DNA of 9,899 nucleotides from Nitrosarchaeum sp. (GTDB lineage Archaea; Thermoproteota; Nitrososphaeria; Nitrososphaerales; Nitrosopumilaceae), in NCBI GenBank assembly GCA_016234975.1, contig JACRND010000079.1, positions 1 to 9,899 of the forward strand, written 5' to 3'. The notes beneath the pieces are model-generated. The model had not been told where the DNA came from and searched no databases. It saw only the letters and a list, made by a program, of their open reading frames with translations. Positions within the stretch are counted from its first letter, which is position 1, and each line of letters begins with the position of its first letter. Positions 1-6,483 of the stretch are shown here, in pieces. A program made the position numbers and the translations under genes.

Positions 1-1705
1 TGGTGTGATGAATCTTGCACCACAGACAATGATGAATTCAACATTTCTAAAAGTAACTCCAAAATCAGGTGGAATTGCACTTGTTTCGCAAAGTGGAGCT
101 ATTTGTGCAGCTTTAGTAGAAGATGCAAGTGCACAAGGAATTGGATTCTCTGCAGTAATTAGCATGGGAAACAAAGCTGCCATGAGCGAAGTTGACATTC
201 TCAAGATGTTAGCCAATCACACCCAAACCAAAGTAATCGTAATGTATCTTGAAGATATGGGCGATGGCCAGGAATTTCTTAAAGTTTGTAAAAACATTAC
301 TAAAAAACTCAAAAAACCAGTTCTTGTTCTCAAATCTGGTCGTAGTCCTGAAGGTGCAAAGGCTGCAATGTCTCATACTGGAGCTTTGATGGGTTCTGAT
401 GAAATCTATGATGCTTTGCTAAAACAATCAGGCGCAATTCGTGTTGATACAATGGAAGAACTCTTTGATTATGCAGTTGCATTTTCAAAACAACCTCTTC
501 CTACTAGTGGGGATCTTGTAATTGTATCAAATGCTGGCGGACCTGCAATCATCTCAACTGATGCATGCTCCAAACTTGGAATTAAAATGGCAAATATTGA
601 TAGCATTCGTCCAAAGATTGATGCTGTAATACCTCCTTGGGGAAGCTCACGTAATCCTGTAGACATTGTAGGTGATGCTGATTTTAACAGATTCAGCAAT
701 GTTTTAGATCGTGTCTTGGCACATCCTAACGTGGGCTCTGTAATCTCAATGTGTACCCCATCTGGAACTTTAAACTATGATAAATTAGCAAATGTAATTG
801 TCGCAATGTCAAAAAAATACAAAAAGACAATGCTTTCAAGCTTGATGGGATTAGATGAAGGAATTACAAATAGAGAAATTCTAGCCGCTGGTGATGTTCC
901 ATATTATACATATGCAGAAGGAGCAATTAGAGCACTTGCTGCAATGCTCAAGTTTTCAAATTGGATTAAAACACCCGAAGGAAAAATCCCTAAATTCAAA
1001 GTTGACAAACTAAAAGCAAAGAAAATTTTTGATAAAGTCAAAAAAGAAAAACGACCAAATCTTTTGGAAGAAGAAGGACAAGAAGTTCTCAAAGCATATG
1101 GATTACCATTACCAAAAAGCGCACTTGCAAAAACAGAATCAGATGCCATAAGGATTGCAAAACAAATTGGTTATCCTGTAGTAATGAAGATTGCATCACC
1201 TCAAATTATTCACAAGTCAGATGCTGGTGGTGTCAAAGTAAATCTAACAAATGATTCAGAAATCAAAGAAGCATTCAAGACAATTATTGCAAATGCTAAA
1301 AAATACAACAAAAATGCCGAGATAAAGGGAGTTCTTGTTGTTGAGATGGTAAAAGGTGGTAAAGAATTGATTATAGGTTCTAAACTAGAGCCTGGATTTG
1401 GTCCTGTTATCATGCTTGGAATGGGTGGAATCTATGTTGAAGTTCTCAAGGATGTCAACTTCAAACTTGCACCAATTACTGATAAAGAAGCAGACGACAT
1501 GATAACATCCATTAAAACACAAAAAATACTTCAAGGAGTTAGAGGTGAAAAGCCATCTGATATTACAAAACTATCTGAATGCATTCAGAGATTATCCCAA
1601 TTAGTTACTGACTTTAAGGAAATTAAAGAACTTGACATGAACCCTGTCTTGGTAATGGAAAAAGGCAAGGGCTGCAAGATTCTTGATGTTAGAATCGGAC
1701 TCTGA
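1..1705 (+). CDS. 4-hydroxybutyryl-CoA synthetase (ADP-forming), 5'-truncated
   Basis: Acyl-CoA synthetase (NDP-forming) with fused alpha and beta parts. It would make 4-hydroxybutyryl-CoA from 4-hydroxybutyrate, CoA and ATP, releasing ADP and Pi. About 566 residues are visible. Reading is open to the window edge and the first codons (G-V-M-N-L-A-P) match the end of the usual N-terminal CoA-binding domain, so the GTG at 5 is not the real start; perhaps 130 residues are missing. The ligase flavodoxin-like domain follows, with the phospho-histidine motif SHTGAL (His codon at 374-376). The ATP-grasp domain fills the C-terminal third, with GYPVVMK and IIHKSDAGG (about 1169-1230). The family is certain from these motifs. 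The substrate is inferred from the dehydratase gene directly downstream, the order I recall for Nmar_0206/0207. A related paralogue, 3-hydroxypropionyl-CoA synthetase, is the main alternative. Confidence 0.88.
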   Translation, partial: GVMNLAPQTMMNSTFLKVTPKSGGIALVSQSGAICAALVEDASAQGIGFSAVISMGNKAAMSEVDILKMLANHTQTKVIVMYLEDMGDGQEFLKVCKNITKKLKKPVLVLKSGRSPEGAKAAMSHTGALMGSDEIYDALLKQSGAIRVDTMEELFDYAVAFSKQPLPTSGDLVIVSNAGGPAIISTDACSKLGIKMANIDSIRPKIDAVIPPWGSSRNPVDIVGDADFNRFSNVLDRVLAHPNVGSVISMCTPSGTLNYDKLANVIVAMSKKYKKTMLSSLMGLDEGITNREILAAGDVPYYTYAEGAIRALAAMLKFSNWIKTPEGKIPKFKVDKLKAKKIFDKVKKEKRPNLLEEEGQEVLKAYGLPLPKSALAKTESDAIRIAKQIGYPVVMKIASPQIIHKSDAGGVKVNLTNDSEIKEAFKTIIANAKKYNKNAEIKGVLVVEMVKGGKELIIGSKLEPGFGPVIMLGMGGIYVEVLKDVNFKLAPITDKEADDMITSIKTQKILQGVRGEKPSDITKLSECIQRLSQLVTDFKEIKELDMNPVLVMEKGKGCKILDVRIGL

Positions 1706-1723
1706 TCGCAATTCATTCGTAAA

Positions 1724-1755
1724 TTTTTATTTATACTGTTTTAGAATATTTATAC
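1724..1755 (+). promoter_or_regulatory. TATA elements before the dehydratase gene
   Basis: Two AT-rich TATA-like stretches lie in the 70-base gap after the synthetase stop: TTTTTATTTATACT at 1724-1737 and ATATTTATAC at 1746-1755. The second is centred about 25 bases before the GTG at 1776, as expected for a leaderless archaeal transcript. The dehydratase may therefore have its own promoter as well as read-through from the synthetase. Inferred from spacing only. Confidence 0.5.
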
Positions 1756-1775
1756 AACCTAAAGTGAATCTTATT

Positions 1776-3308
1776 GTGGCAAATGTTGAGAAACTTAAGA
1801 CCATAAGAACGGGCGAAGATTATATTCAAAGCCTAAGAGGAAGAGATCTCAAAATTTACCTTTTTGGAGAACTAGTAAAGGAACCAGTAGATCATCCTAT
1901 GATTAGACCATCAATTAATGCAGTGGCAGAGACATATGACTTGGCTGTACGAGAAGAGGAATTAGCTTCTGTTCATTCATCAATTACTGGATTAACAGTT
2001 AACCGATTTTTACATATTGCAGAAAGCGCTCAAGATTTAGTCTTACAAAATAAAATGCAAAGAAAATTAGGACAAAATACTGGAACATGTTTCCAGAGAT
2101 GTGTTGGAATGGATGCACTCAATTCATTACATTCTACTACATTTGAAATCGATGAGAAACACAAAACAAACTATCATAAACGATTTTTAGAATTTGTAAA
2201 AATGGTTCAAAAAGAAAATCTTGTCATTGGTGGTGCCATGACTGATCCAAAAGGAGACAGAAGTAAAGGACCGGCAGAACAAGATGATCCTGATTTGTTT
2301 ACAAGAATAGTTGCCAAAGATGATAAAGGAATCTATGTTTCAGGAGCCAAAGCACATCAAACTGGTTGTATCAATTCACATTGGATTATTCTAATGCCTA
2401 CAGTACGATTAACAGAAAACGACAAAGACTGGGCAGTTGTTGGCGCGATTCCAGCAGATGCTAAAGGTGTGACTTACATCTATGGAAGACAATCATGTGA
2501 TACTAGAAGTATGGAGGAAGGAACAATTGATGATGGTAATGCCAAGTATGGAGGACAAGAAGCTCTAATCGTTTTAGACAGAGTATTCATTCCATGGGAT
2601 AAAGTGTTCATGAATGGTGAATATGAATTCGCATCGATGCTAATTGAGCGCTTTACCTGTTATCATAGACGTAGCTATGTCTGTAAGACTGGATTAGGTG
2701 ATGTCTTAATTGGTGCGGCAGCTACCATAGCTGACTATAACGGTATTCCAAATGTATCTCATATTAAAGACAAGATTATTGAGATGACTCATCTTAATGA
2801 GACAATTTTCGCTGCAGGAATTGCATCATCACACCAAGGACACAAAATGAAGTCAGGTGTATATCTTAATGATGATATGCTTGCCCAAGTCTGCAAACAC
2901 AATGTAACTAGATTCCCATATGAAATTAGTAGACTTGCACAAGACATCGCAGGTGGATTGGTAGTAACACTACCATCTGAGAAAGATTTCAGACATCCAG
3001 TGGCAGGACCATTACTAAAAAAATATCTTGTAGGTCGTAAAGGGGCCGATGTTGAAAATAGAATGAGAATACTTAGACTAATTGAAAATATGACACTAGG
3101 AAGAAATGCTGTTGGTTATCTTACTGAATCAATGCATGGAGCTGGATCCCCACAAGCACAGAGAATCCAAATTCAGAGACAAATGCAAATCGGATACAAA
3201 AAGAATCTTGCAAAAAAACTAGCAGGAATTACAAACGACATTGAAAAACCAAATGAACACTCTGATTACTTTAATCGAGTTTTCAAGACTAAAGATTCAG
3301 TAATTTAG
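1776..3308 (+). CDS. 4-hydroxybutyryl-CoA dehydratase (FAD, [4Fe-4S])
   Basis: Dehydrates 4-hydroxybutyryl-CoA to crotonyl-CoA through a radical mechanism on FAD and a [4Fe-4S] cluster, a key step of the 3-hydroxypropionate/4-hydroxybutyrate cycle. From the GTG at 1776 the protein has 510 residues. The family is clear from AKAHQTG, MTDPKGDR, YGRQSCDTR, GGQEAL and ESMHGAGSPQAQ. Against the recalled Clostridium aminobutyricum enzyme, cluster ligands Cys99, Cys103, His292 and Cys299 correspond to C105, C109, H297 and C303; catalytic Glu257, Lys300 and Glu455 correspond to E262, K304 and E451. The reading frame is open back to 1683, but that extension overlaps the synthetase and runs through the TATA elements, so I reject it. 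GTG at 1764 (514 residues) is the other plausible start. The His-to-Cys spacing is one residue shorter than in Clostridium. It shares its substrate with the upstream synthetase. Confidence 0.93.
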   Translation: MANVEKLKTIRTGEDYIQSLRGRDLKIYLFGELVKEPVDHPMIRPSINAVAETYDLAVREEELASVHSSITGLTVNRFLHIAESAQDLVLQNKMQRKLGQNTGTCFQRCVGMDALNSLHSTTFEIDEKHKTNYHKRFLEFVKMVQKENLVIGGAMTDPKGDRSKGPAEQDDPDLFTRIVAKDDKGIYVSGAKAHQTGCINSHWIILMPTVRLTENDKDWAVVGAIPADAKGVTYIYGRQSCDTRSMEEGTIDDGNAKYGGQEALIVLDRVFIPWDKVFMNGEYEFASMLIERFTCYHRRSYVCKTGLGDVLIGAAATIADYNGIPNVSHIKDKIIEMTHLNETIFAAGIASSHQGHKMKSGVYLNDDMLAQVCKHNVTRFPYEISRLAQDIAGGLVVTLPSEKDFRHPVAGPLLKKYLVGRKGADVENRMRILRLIENMTLGRNAVGYLTESMHGAGSPQAQRIQIQRQMQIGYKKNLAKKLAGITNDIEKPNEHSDYFNRVFKTKDSVI

Positions 3309-3349
3309 ACTAATTTCAAATTGTCTTTATATGTGAATGTGTTTGTAAT

Positions 3350-3375
3350 CTAAAAAATTGTTTTATTCTTTTTTA
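3350..3375. terminator. Convergent T-tract terminators
   Basis: The dehydratase and signal peptidase genes converge with 54 bases between their stops. A T-rich tract at 3359-3375, overlapping the end of the signal peptidase gene, would terminate the plus transcript. An A-run at 3352-3357 reads as a T-run on the minus strand, just past the signal peptidase stop. T-tracts without hairpins are typical archaeal terminators. No experimental support. Confidence 0.45.
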
Positions 3376-4040
3376 GCATCTTTTTTTGGCTCTTCTGCTT
3401 CAGATAGTTTACTCTCTTTATACTTTGAATACTCAAAATCTTTTTCTAGTTTATCTAATTCTGCAATATTTGCAGATGATTCAACACTAGAATCACTTTG
3501 AATAAATGGATCCTGCAAACTCAATTCTTTTTCATTTTTCTTTTTAGACATTTGCTTTACAATCATAATTCCTATGACAATTACAATTATGATGTAATTC
3601 ATTGGAGGTTTCAATAGTTGAGTGACATAGCCTACTTGTGGAATTACATAGGCCACTTTACCGATATATTCTTCTTTGGTAATTGGAAAATCTGTTCCTG
3701 GAATTGATGCTGGATTTGCATCTCCTTTTGTTCTGATGGTTTTAGGTTCATCACTAATAATTGATGCAACCCTATGTACAATTACTCTGTCATGTCCTGA
3801 TGGGCGATTAAAGACAATAATATCTCCAACTTTGATGTCTTCAAATGGTTCATGTCCCTGAACAATTAAAACATCATATACTTGTAAAACTGGAATCATA
3901 CTTCCACTGGCTACTACATAAAATGGATTTTGTGTCCCAAATGCAACTTGCAAACCAACCCAAATCACAATTACACCTATGGCTACAATTATGATGTCTT
4001 TGATTATTCCTTTTGACATGGACTTTTTGTTCAACTTCAT
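3363..4040 (-). CDS. Signal peptidase I (archaeal Sec11/S26B type)
   Basis: Membrane serine peptidase that removes signal peptides from proteins exported through Sec. It has 225 residues. A short basic N-terminus is followed by a membrane segment (about 11-34), then the catalytic Ser in ASGSM (S47), HRV (H89), KGDANP (D107) and a second conserved Asp in GTDFPI (D117). His in place of the bacterial Lys marks the archaeal/eukaryotic Sec11 type. A second membrane segment (about 148-163) is followed by a highly charged tail of about 60 residues that should face the cytoplasm. Its gene lies 39 bases after the zinc-ribbon/PRC-barrel gene on the same strand and has a near-consensus Shine-Dalgarno site, so the two are probably one operon. 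Possible clients nearby are the exported sugar dehydrogenase-like protein and the right-edge membrane protein, but it would serve the whole cell. Confidence 0.92.
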   Translation of the reverse strand: MKLNKKSMSKGIIKDIIIVAIGVIVIWVGLQVAFGTQNPFYVVASGSMIPVLQVYDVLIVQGHEPFEDIKVGDIIVFNRPSGHDRVIVHRVASIISDEPKTIRTKGDANPASIPGTDFPITKEEYIGKVAYVIPQVGYVTQLLKPPMNYIIIVIVIGIMIVKQMSKKKNEKELSLQDPFIQSDSSVESSANIAELDKLEKDFEYSKYKESKLSEAEEPKKDAKKE

Positions 4041-4043
4041 TAT

Positions 4044-4050
4044 ATCGCCT
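4044..4050 (-). promoter_or_regulatory. Shine-Dalgarno site of signal peptidase
   Basis: On the minus strand AGGCGAT ends three bases before the ATG at 4040. It matches six of seven bases of AGGTGAT, complementary to the archaeal 16S rRNA tail. Most genes in the window lack such a site and look leaderless. Its presence here suggests that signal peptidase is translated as an internal operon gene and supports this ATG, although the spacing is short. Confidence 0.45.
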
Positions 4051-4079
4051 ATAGTTTGATTGATTAAATTTATCTGCGC

Positions 4080-4841
4080 TTATTGTAGCTTGCTACCGCA
4101 TTCTTCACAGAACTTGGAGCCTTCCTTATTTGAAAATCCACAATTCGTGCATTTTCCTGGTTGGTTGAGTTGAGGTGCAATTACTGGACTTCCTAAAAGA
4201 ATTATTTCTCCTACTTTTCTTATGCTGTTCCATGGAATACTGCCCTCAGTTCCATCATTTTTTATAATTATCAATACTACTGATTGATTAGAATCTATTC
4301 CGACTTGTTTTGCCTTTCCAATCTTTTTTGCATTTTCATCATACACTACTAATCCCTCAATTGAGCTAATTGCTGTAGCTGAACCTGGCTGTGTAACTGA
4401 CTGTGAACTGATTTCTGGTTTTACTTGAATTTGTACAGAAGGTTCAGGTTGTGATATTTGAGGTGTAGTGATTTGACTTGCAGATTCTAATGGTTTTGCA
4501 CTTCCAACTTCAACTGTTTCATTTTGTTTTTTAAATTCTCTATATTCAGCTATTGTTGCACTGCATGAATTACAAATATACTGACCTTTTTCTGCAAGAA
4601 CTAAGTTTTCTGCAACTTCTTCATTTGGATTTTCATATTCAATTTTTGGAGGACCTTCAAATTCTTTTTCACAAGTATTGCAAAAATATTTAGTAATTTT
4701 CTTACTATCTAATCTACCAATTGGTGCCAAAAATAGATCTGGGCCGCCTAGGTTTCCTTTCATTTGTTGTTGATCAGTTACTGTTGCCATTACATAGCCG
4801 CCAGATCCTCTTAATTTTTTTAGTCTAAGTTCAGTGCTCAT
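4080..4841 (-). CDS. Zinc-ribbon and PRC-barrel domain protein, unknown function
   Basis: Protein of 253 residues, function unknown. The N-terminal part carries two CxxC pairs (C54/C57 and C90/C93), which probably form one zinc site. A Ser/Thr/Pro/Gln-rich linker (about 112-158) follows. Residues about 160-218 look like a PRC-barrel: GLVVYDENAKKIGKAKQVGI, then SVVLIIIKNDG and IPWNSIRKVGEIILL. A short zinc ribbon closes the protein (C231/C234 and C245/C248, ending FCEECGSKL). No signal peptide or membrane segment is seen, so it should be cytosolic. PRC-barrels occur in RNA-processing and photosynthetic proteins and in many archaeal proteins of unknown role; zinc ribbons bind nucleic acid or protein. 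It is the first gene of the probable operon with signal peptidase. An ATG at codon 18 is an alternative start, but the TATA element favours 4841. Confidence 0.8.
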   Translation of the reverse strand: MSTELRLKKLRGSGGYVMATVTDQQQMKGNLGGPDLFLAPIGRLDSKKITKYFCNTCEKEFEGPPKIEYENPNEEVAENLVLAEKGQYICNSCSATIAEYREFKKQNETVEVGSAKPLESASQITTPQISQPEPSVQIQVKPEISSQSVTQPGSATAISSIEGLVVYDENAKKIGKAKQVGIDSNQSVVLIIIKNDGTEGSIPWNSIRKVGEIILLGSPVIAPQLNQPGKCTNCGFSNKEGSKFCEECGSKLQ

Positions 4842-4865
4842 ATCTCCGTTTTATTGAAACGACAT

Positions 4866-4877
4866 TTAAGTATATAT
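4866..4877 (-). promoter_or_regulatory. TATA element of the zinc-ribbon/PRC-barrel operon
   Basis: The minus strand reads ATATATACTTAA here, centred about 30 bases before the ATG at 4841. The transcript would have almost no leader. This is the best TATA match in the 132-base divergent gap shared with thioredoxin. Confidence 0.5.
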
Positions 4878-4935
4878 CACTAAATCTATTTTTTTGATTT
4901 TTCTTTTCCAACAAAAAATACGGTGTTAATTCTGG

Positions 4936-4957
4936 TGAACATTTTTAGGTATGTTCA
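4936..4957 (+). repeat. Inverted repeat at the thioredoxin promoter
   Basis: TGAACAT (4936-4942) and ATGTTCA (4951-4957) are perfect 7-base arms around an 8-base centre. The centre and left arm hold the AT-rich ATTTTTAG (4941-4948), which sits where the TATA box should be for a leaderless start at 4974. It could be an operator for a dimeric regulator that competes with TBP/TFB. A chance palindrome in AT-rich DNA cannot be excluded. Confidence 0.4.
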
Positions 4958-4973
4958 ATAAATTATAGTCATT

Positions 4974-5303
<330 letters not shown>

Positions 5304-5313
5304 ACTATTACAC

Positions 5314-5329
5314 ATTTTTCTATTTTTTG
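5314..5329 (+). terminator. T-tract after thioredoxin
   Basis: A T-rich run (TTTTTCTATTTTTT) starts about 10 bases after the thioredoxin stop, with no stable hairpin. It fits an archaeal intrinsic terminator and makes co-transcription with the next gene less likely. Confidence 0.45.
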
Positions 5330-5338
5330 ATCCTAAAG

Positions 5339-5351
5339 TAATTAATATTCC
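5339..5351 (+). promoter_or_regulatory. TATA-like element before the small zinc-ribbon gene
   Basis: TAATTAATATTCC is centred about 18 bases before the ATG at 5363 and 24 before the in-frame ATG at 5369. If it is the TATA box, the transcript starts near 5368, which favours the second ATG. Weak, from spacing only. Confidence 0.3.
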
Positions 5352-5362
5352 AAAAGTAAAGC

Positions 5363-5890
5363 ATGGATATGTCATTTGGCGAAGTAGATACCCTGAACAT
5401 GCTATTTGATAAACTACAAAGTTTGTTCGATGATTCTCAAGGATACTATGAATCATTTCTTGATACCAATAACATGTACAAAAAAGGTTTACTGACTGAC
5501 AAAGAATTCTTTCAAAAATTAGGAGATTATGTTGTAGCTTATTCCGCATTAGAGTTTCTTGCAATCAAAGTTATTTTCGAACTGAAAAAATCTCGTGGTT
5601 CAGGTTCTGGCAATACCCAATCCCCAGGATTAATGCCTGGAATGGGACAACCTGGAATGATGAGTGGAATGGGGATGCCAAGATCTGGCTCTGCGCAAAA
5701 TCCTGTTGGTGGTCCACCAGGTATTGTATCTGCGCAACAAGCATTTGGTGACGTTGGAACTTTACCTTCTCCCGATCCCGCTCTTATGCCAAGAAGAGCT
5801 GTTACATCTAGTGGAAATGGATGTACGTCATGTGGTGCAGCACTAAGAGCAAACGCAAAATTCTGTACAAAATGCGGCACTAAAGCATAA
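5363..5890 (+). CDS. Zinc-ribbon-tailed small protein, unknown function
   Basis: Protein of 175 residues (173 if ATG 5369 is the start), not recognised as a named family. Residues 1-76 look helical and contain heptad-like hydrophobics (MLFDKLQSLFDD, then FLAIKVIFELKK), so they may form a helical bundle or dimerise. Residues about 77-145 form a low-complexity linker rich in Gly, Pro, Met and Ser, with PGMGQPGMM and SGMGMP repeats. The last 25 residues are a zinc ribbon with C154/C157 and C168/C171. There is no membrane segment or signal peptide, so it is probably cytosolic. The helical-domain, flexible-linker, zinc-ribbon plan suggests an adaptor or regulator rather than an enzyme. It sits between thioredoxin and a convergent gene with a very similar ribbon. 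I am sure it is coding and unsure of its role. Confidence 0.8.
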   Translation: MDMSFGEVDTLNMLFDKLQSLFDDSQGYYESFLDTNNMYKKGLLTDKEFFQKLGDYVVAYSALEFLAIKVIFELKKSRGSGSGNTQSPGLMPGMGQPGMMSGMGMPRSGSAQNPVGGPPGIVSAQQAFGDVGTLPSPDPALMPRRAVTSSGNGCTSCGAALRANAKFCTKCGTKA

Positions 5891-5910
5891 AATTAAAAAT
5901 TATTTTAAAA
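5891..5910. terminator. Shared AT-rich gap between converging genes
   Basis: Only 20 bases, all A or T, separate the two stop codons. The stretch contains TTTTAAAA and gives a T-run on each strand, so it may stop transcription from both sides. Sequence composition is the only evidence. Confidence 0.4.
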
Positions 5911-6270
5911 CTAATCTTGTGTTGTACCACATTCAGGACAGAATTTTGCCGTCTTTGATAAAGTTGTACCACATTCAGAACAAAACTTTCCATCAGAACT
6001 AGTCTGCGAAAATACATTTCCGTAAACATTTGAACTTTTGACAGCACCGGATGGCTCGTATTTATCATCATCAATTAAAATTGGTGCAAAGTCTTGTTCT
6101 ACCATAAATGTCAGCATTCTTGGAATTGAGTTGTCTTTGTTTTGAGGATCTGGAACAGTGTCTCCTAACCAAAATGCAAATCTCATAAGAGTTAGTTCTG
6201 GAGTAGAAAACGCAAGAGTGTGTTTTGACATGTATTCTTGCGCAGCTTTTTTTCCATCAAAAACCTTCAT
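5911..6270 (-). CDS. Small zinc-ribbon protein, unknown function
   Basis: Protein of 119 residues, not recognised. Residues 1-75 form a compact domain with a helical start (KKAAQEYMSKH), an aromatic stretch (MRFAFWLGD) and FMVEQDFAPILIDDD. A short Ser-rich linker follows, then a C-terminal zinc ribbon with C97/C100 and C111/C114 (KFCSECG and KFCPECG). No signal peptide or membrane segment is visible. The ribbon resembles those of the two neighbouring proteins at 4080-4841 and 5363-5890, while the N-terminal domain does not. A TATA element about 26 bases before the ATG indicates a leaderless transcript and supports this start. It may be an adaptor or transcription-related protein, but nothing in the sequence proves that. 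Confidence 0.8.
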   Translation of the reverse strand: MKVFDGKKAAQEYMSKHTLAFSTPELTLMRFAFWLGDTVPDPQNKDNSIPRMLTFMVEQDFAPILIDDDKYEPSGAVKSSNVYGNVFSQTSSDGKFCSECGTTLSKTAKFCPECGTTQD

Positions 6271-6291
6271 GGAAATTTGTAATCTCTGTTT

Positions 6292-6300
6292 ATGTATAAT
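6292..6300 (-). promoter_or_regulatory. TATA element of the 119-residue zinc-ribbon gene
   Basis: On the minus strand ATTATACAT is centred about 26 bases before the ATG at 6270, ideal for a leaderless archaeal gene. It overlaps one arm of the inverted repeat at 6298-6317. Confidence 0.5.
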
Positions 6301-6317
6301 AGTTTCTGGGAACTATT
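6298..6317. repeat. Inverted repeat between tRNA-Ala and zinc-ribbon gene
   Basis: AATAGTT (6298-6304) and AACTATT (6311-6317) are perfect 7-base arms around a 6-base centre, TCTGGG. It lies directly upstream of the TATA element of the 119-residue gene, where the BRE should be, and begins three bases past the tRNA 3' end. It may be an operator for that gene or a hairpin at the end of the tRNA transcript. Confidence 0.45.
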
Positions 6318-6319
6318 GA

Positions 6320-6391
6320 TGGACCGGGGGGGAATTGAACCCCCGACATCCTCGTTGCGAACGAGGCATTATACCACTAAACCACCGGCCC
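6320..6391 (-). tRNA. tRNA-Ala (anticodon CGC)
   Basis: Read on the minus strand, all four stems can be drawn by hand. The acceptor GGGCCGG pairs with CCGGTCC; the D arm has GTTT and the AGTGGTA loop; the anticodon stem CCTCG/CGAGG encloses TTCGCAA; the T stem GGGGG/CCCCC encloses TTCAATT. The anticodon is CGC (complement at 6357-6359), reading GCG alanine codons. The acceptor stem has the G3-U70 pair that identifies alanine tRNAs, which confirms the assignment. The discriminator base is A (6320). The 3' CCA is not encoded, since the gene continues TCA. There is no intron. The D stem is weak, with a T-T mismatch at 13-22, but the rest is perfect. Confidence 0.96.
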
Positions 6392-6398
6392 TTCCATT

Positions 6399-6413
6399 AC
6401 ATCTCAGAGATGT
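6399..6413. repeat. 15-base palindrome upstream of tRNA-Ala
   Basis: ACATCTC and GAGATGT are perfect 7-base arms around a single A. It ends eight bases before the tRNA 5' end, within the probable 5' leader or start region. It could be a protein-binding site, or part of the precursor tRNA, although a one-base loop cannot form a full hairpin. No role is established. Confidence 0.4.
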
Positions 6414-6468
6414 GTTTTTATTCATTTTCTCATAAAAGTCAACAAATCTGTGATTCTCAATTACATTT

Positions 6469-6483
6469 ACTCTGAAAAAGAGT
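6469..6483 (-). terminator. Small hairpin after the sugar dehydrogenase-like gene
   Basis: Directly after the stop codon the minus strand reads ACTCT, TTTTC, AGAGT, a 5-base stem with a T-rich loop. It may help end the transcript before tRNA-Ala. The stem is short, so this is weak. Confidence 0.25.

Noticed and set aside
5..7. GTG at the left edge as the synthetase start
   Set aside because: The preceding in-frame codon continues the conserved family sequence and the N-terminal CoA-binding domain would be missing; the gene is simply cut by the window edge.
469..1413. Minus-strand open frames inside the synthetase gene
   Set aside because: They lie entirely opposite a strongly conserved coding region and show no domain features or promoter.
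1683..1775. N-terminal extension of the dehydratase to 541 residues
   Set aside because: It overlaps the synthetase end in another frame and would translate the TATA-rich gap; recognisable family sequence begins after the GTG at 1776.
3676..3861. Plus-strand open frame inside the signal peptidase gene
   Set aside because: It is antisense to catalytic motifs of the peptidase and has no independent support.
5664..5846. Second plus-frame reading inside the 175-residue gene
   Set aside because: It lies fully within the real gene in another frame and shows no domain.
5880..6074. 64-residue minus-strand frame overlapping the 119-residue gene
   Set aside because: Overlaps the zinc-ribbon coding sequence in another frame; its Val-Val-Gln repeats are out-of-frame copies of the CxxC repeats.
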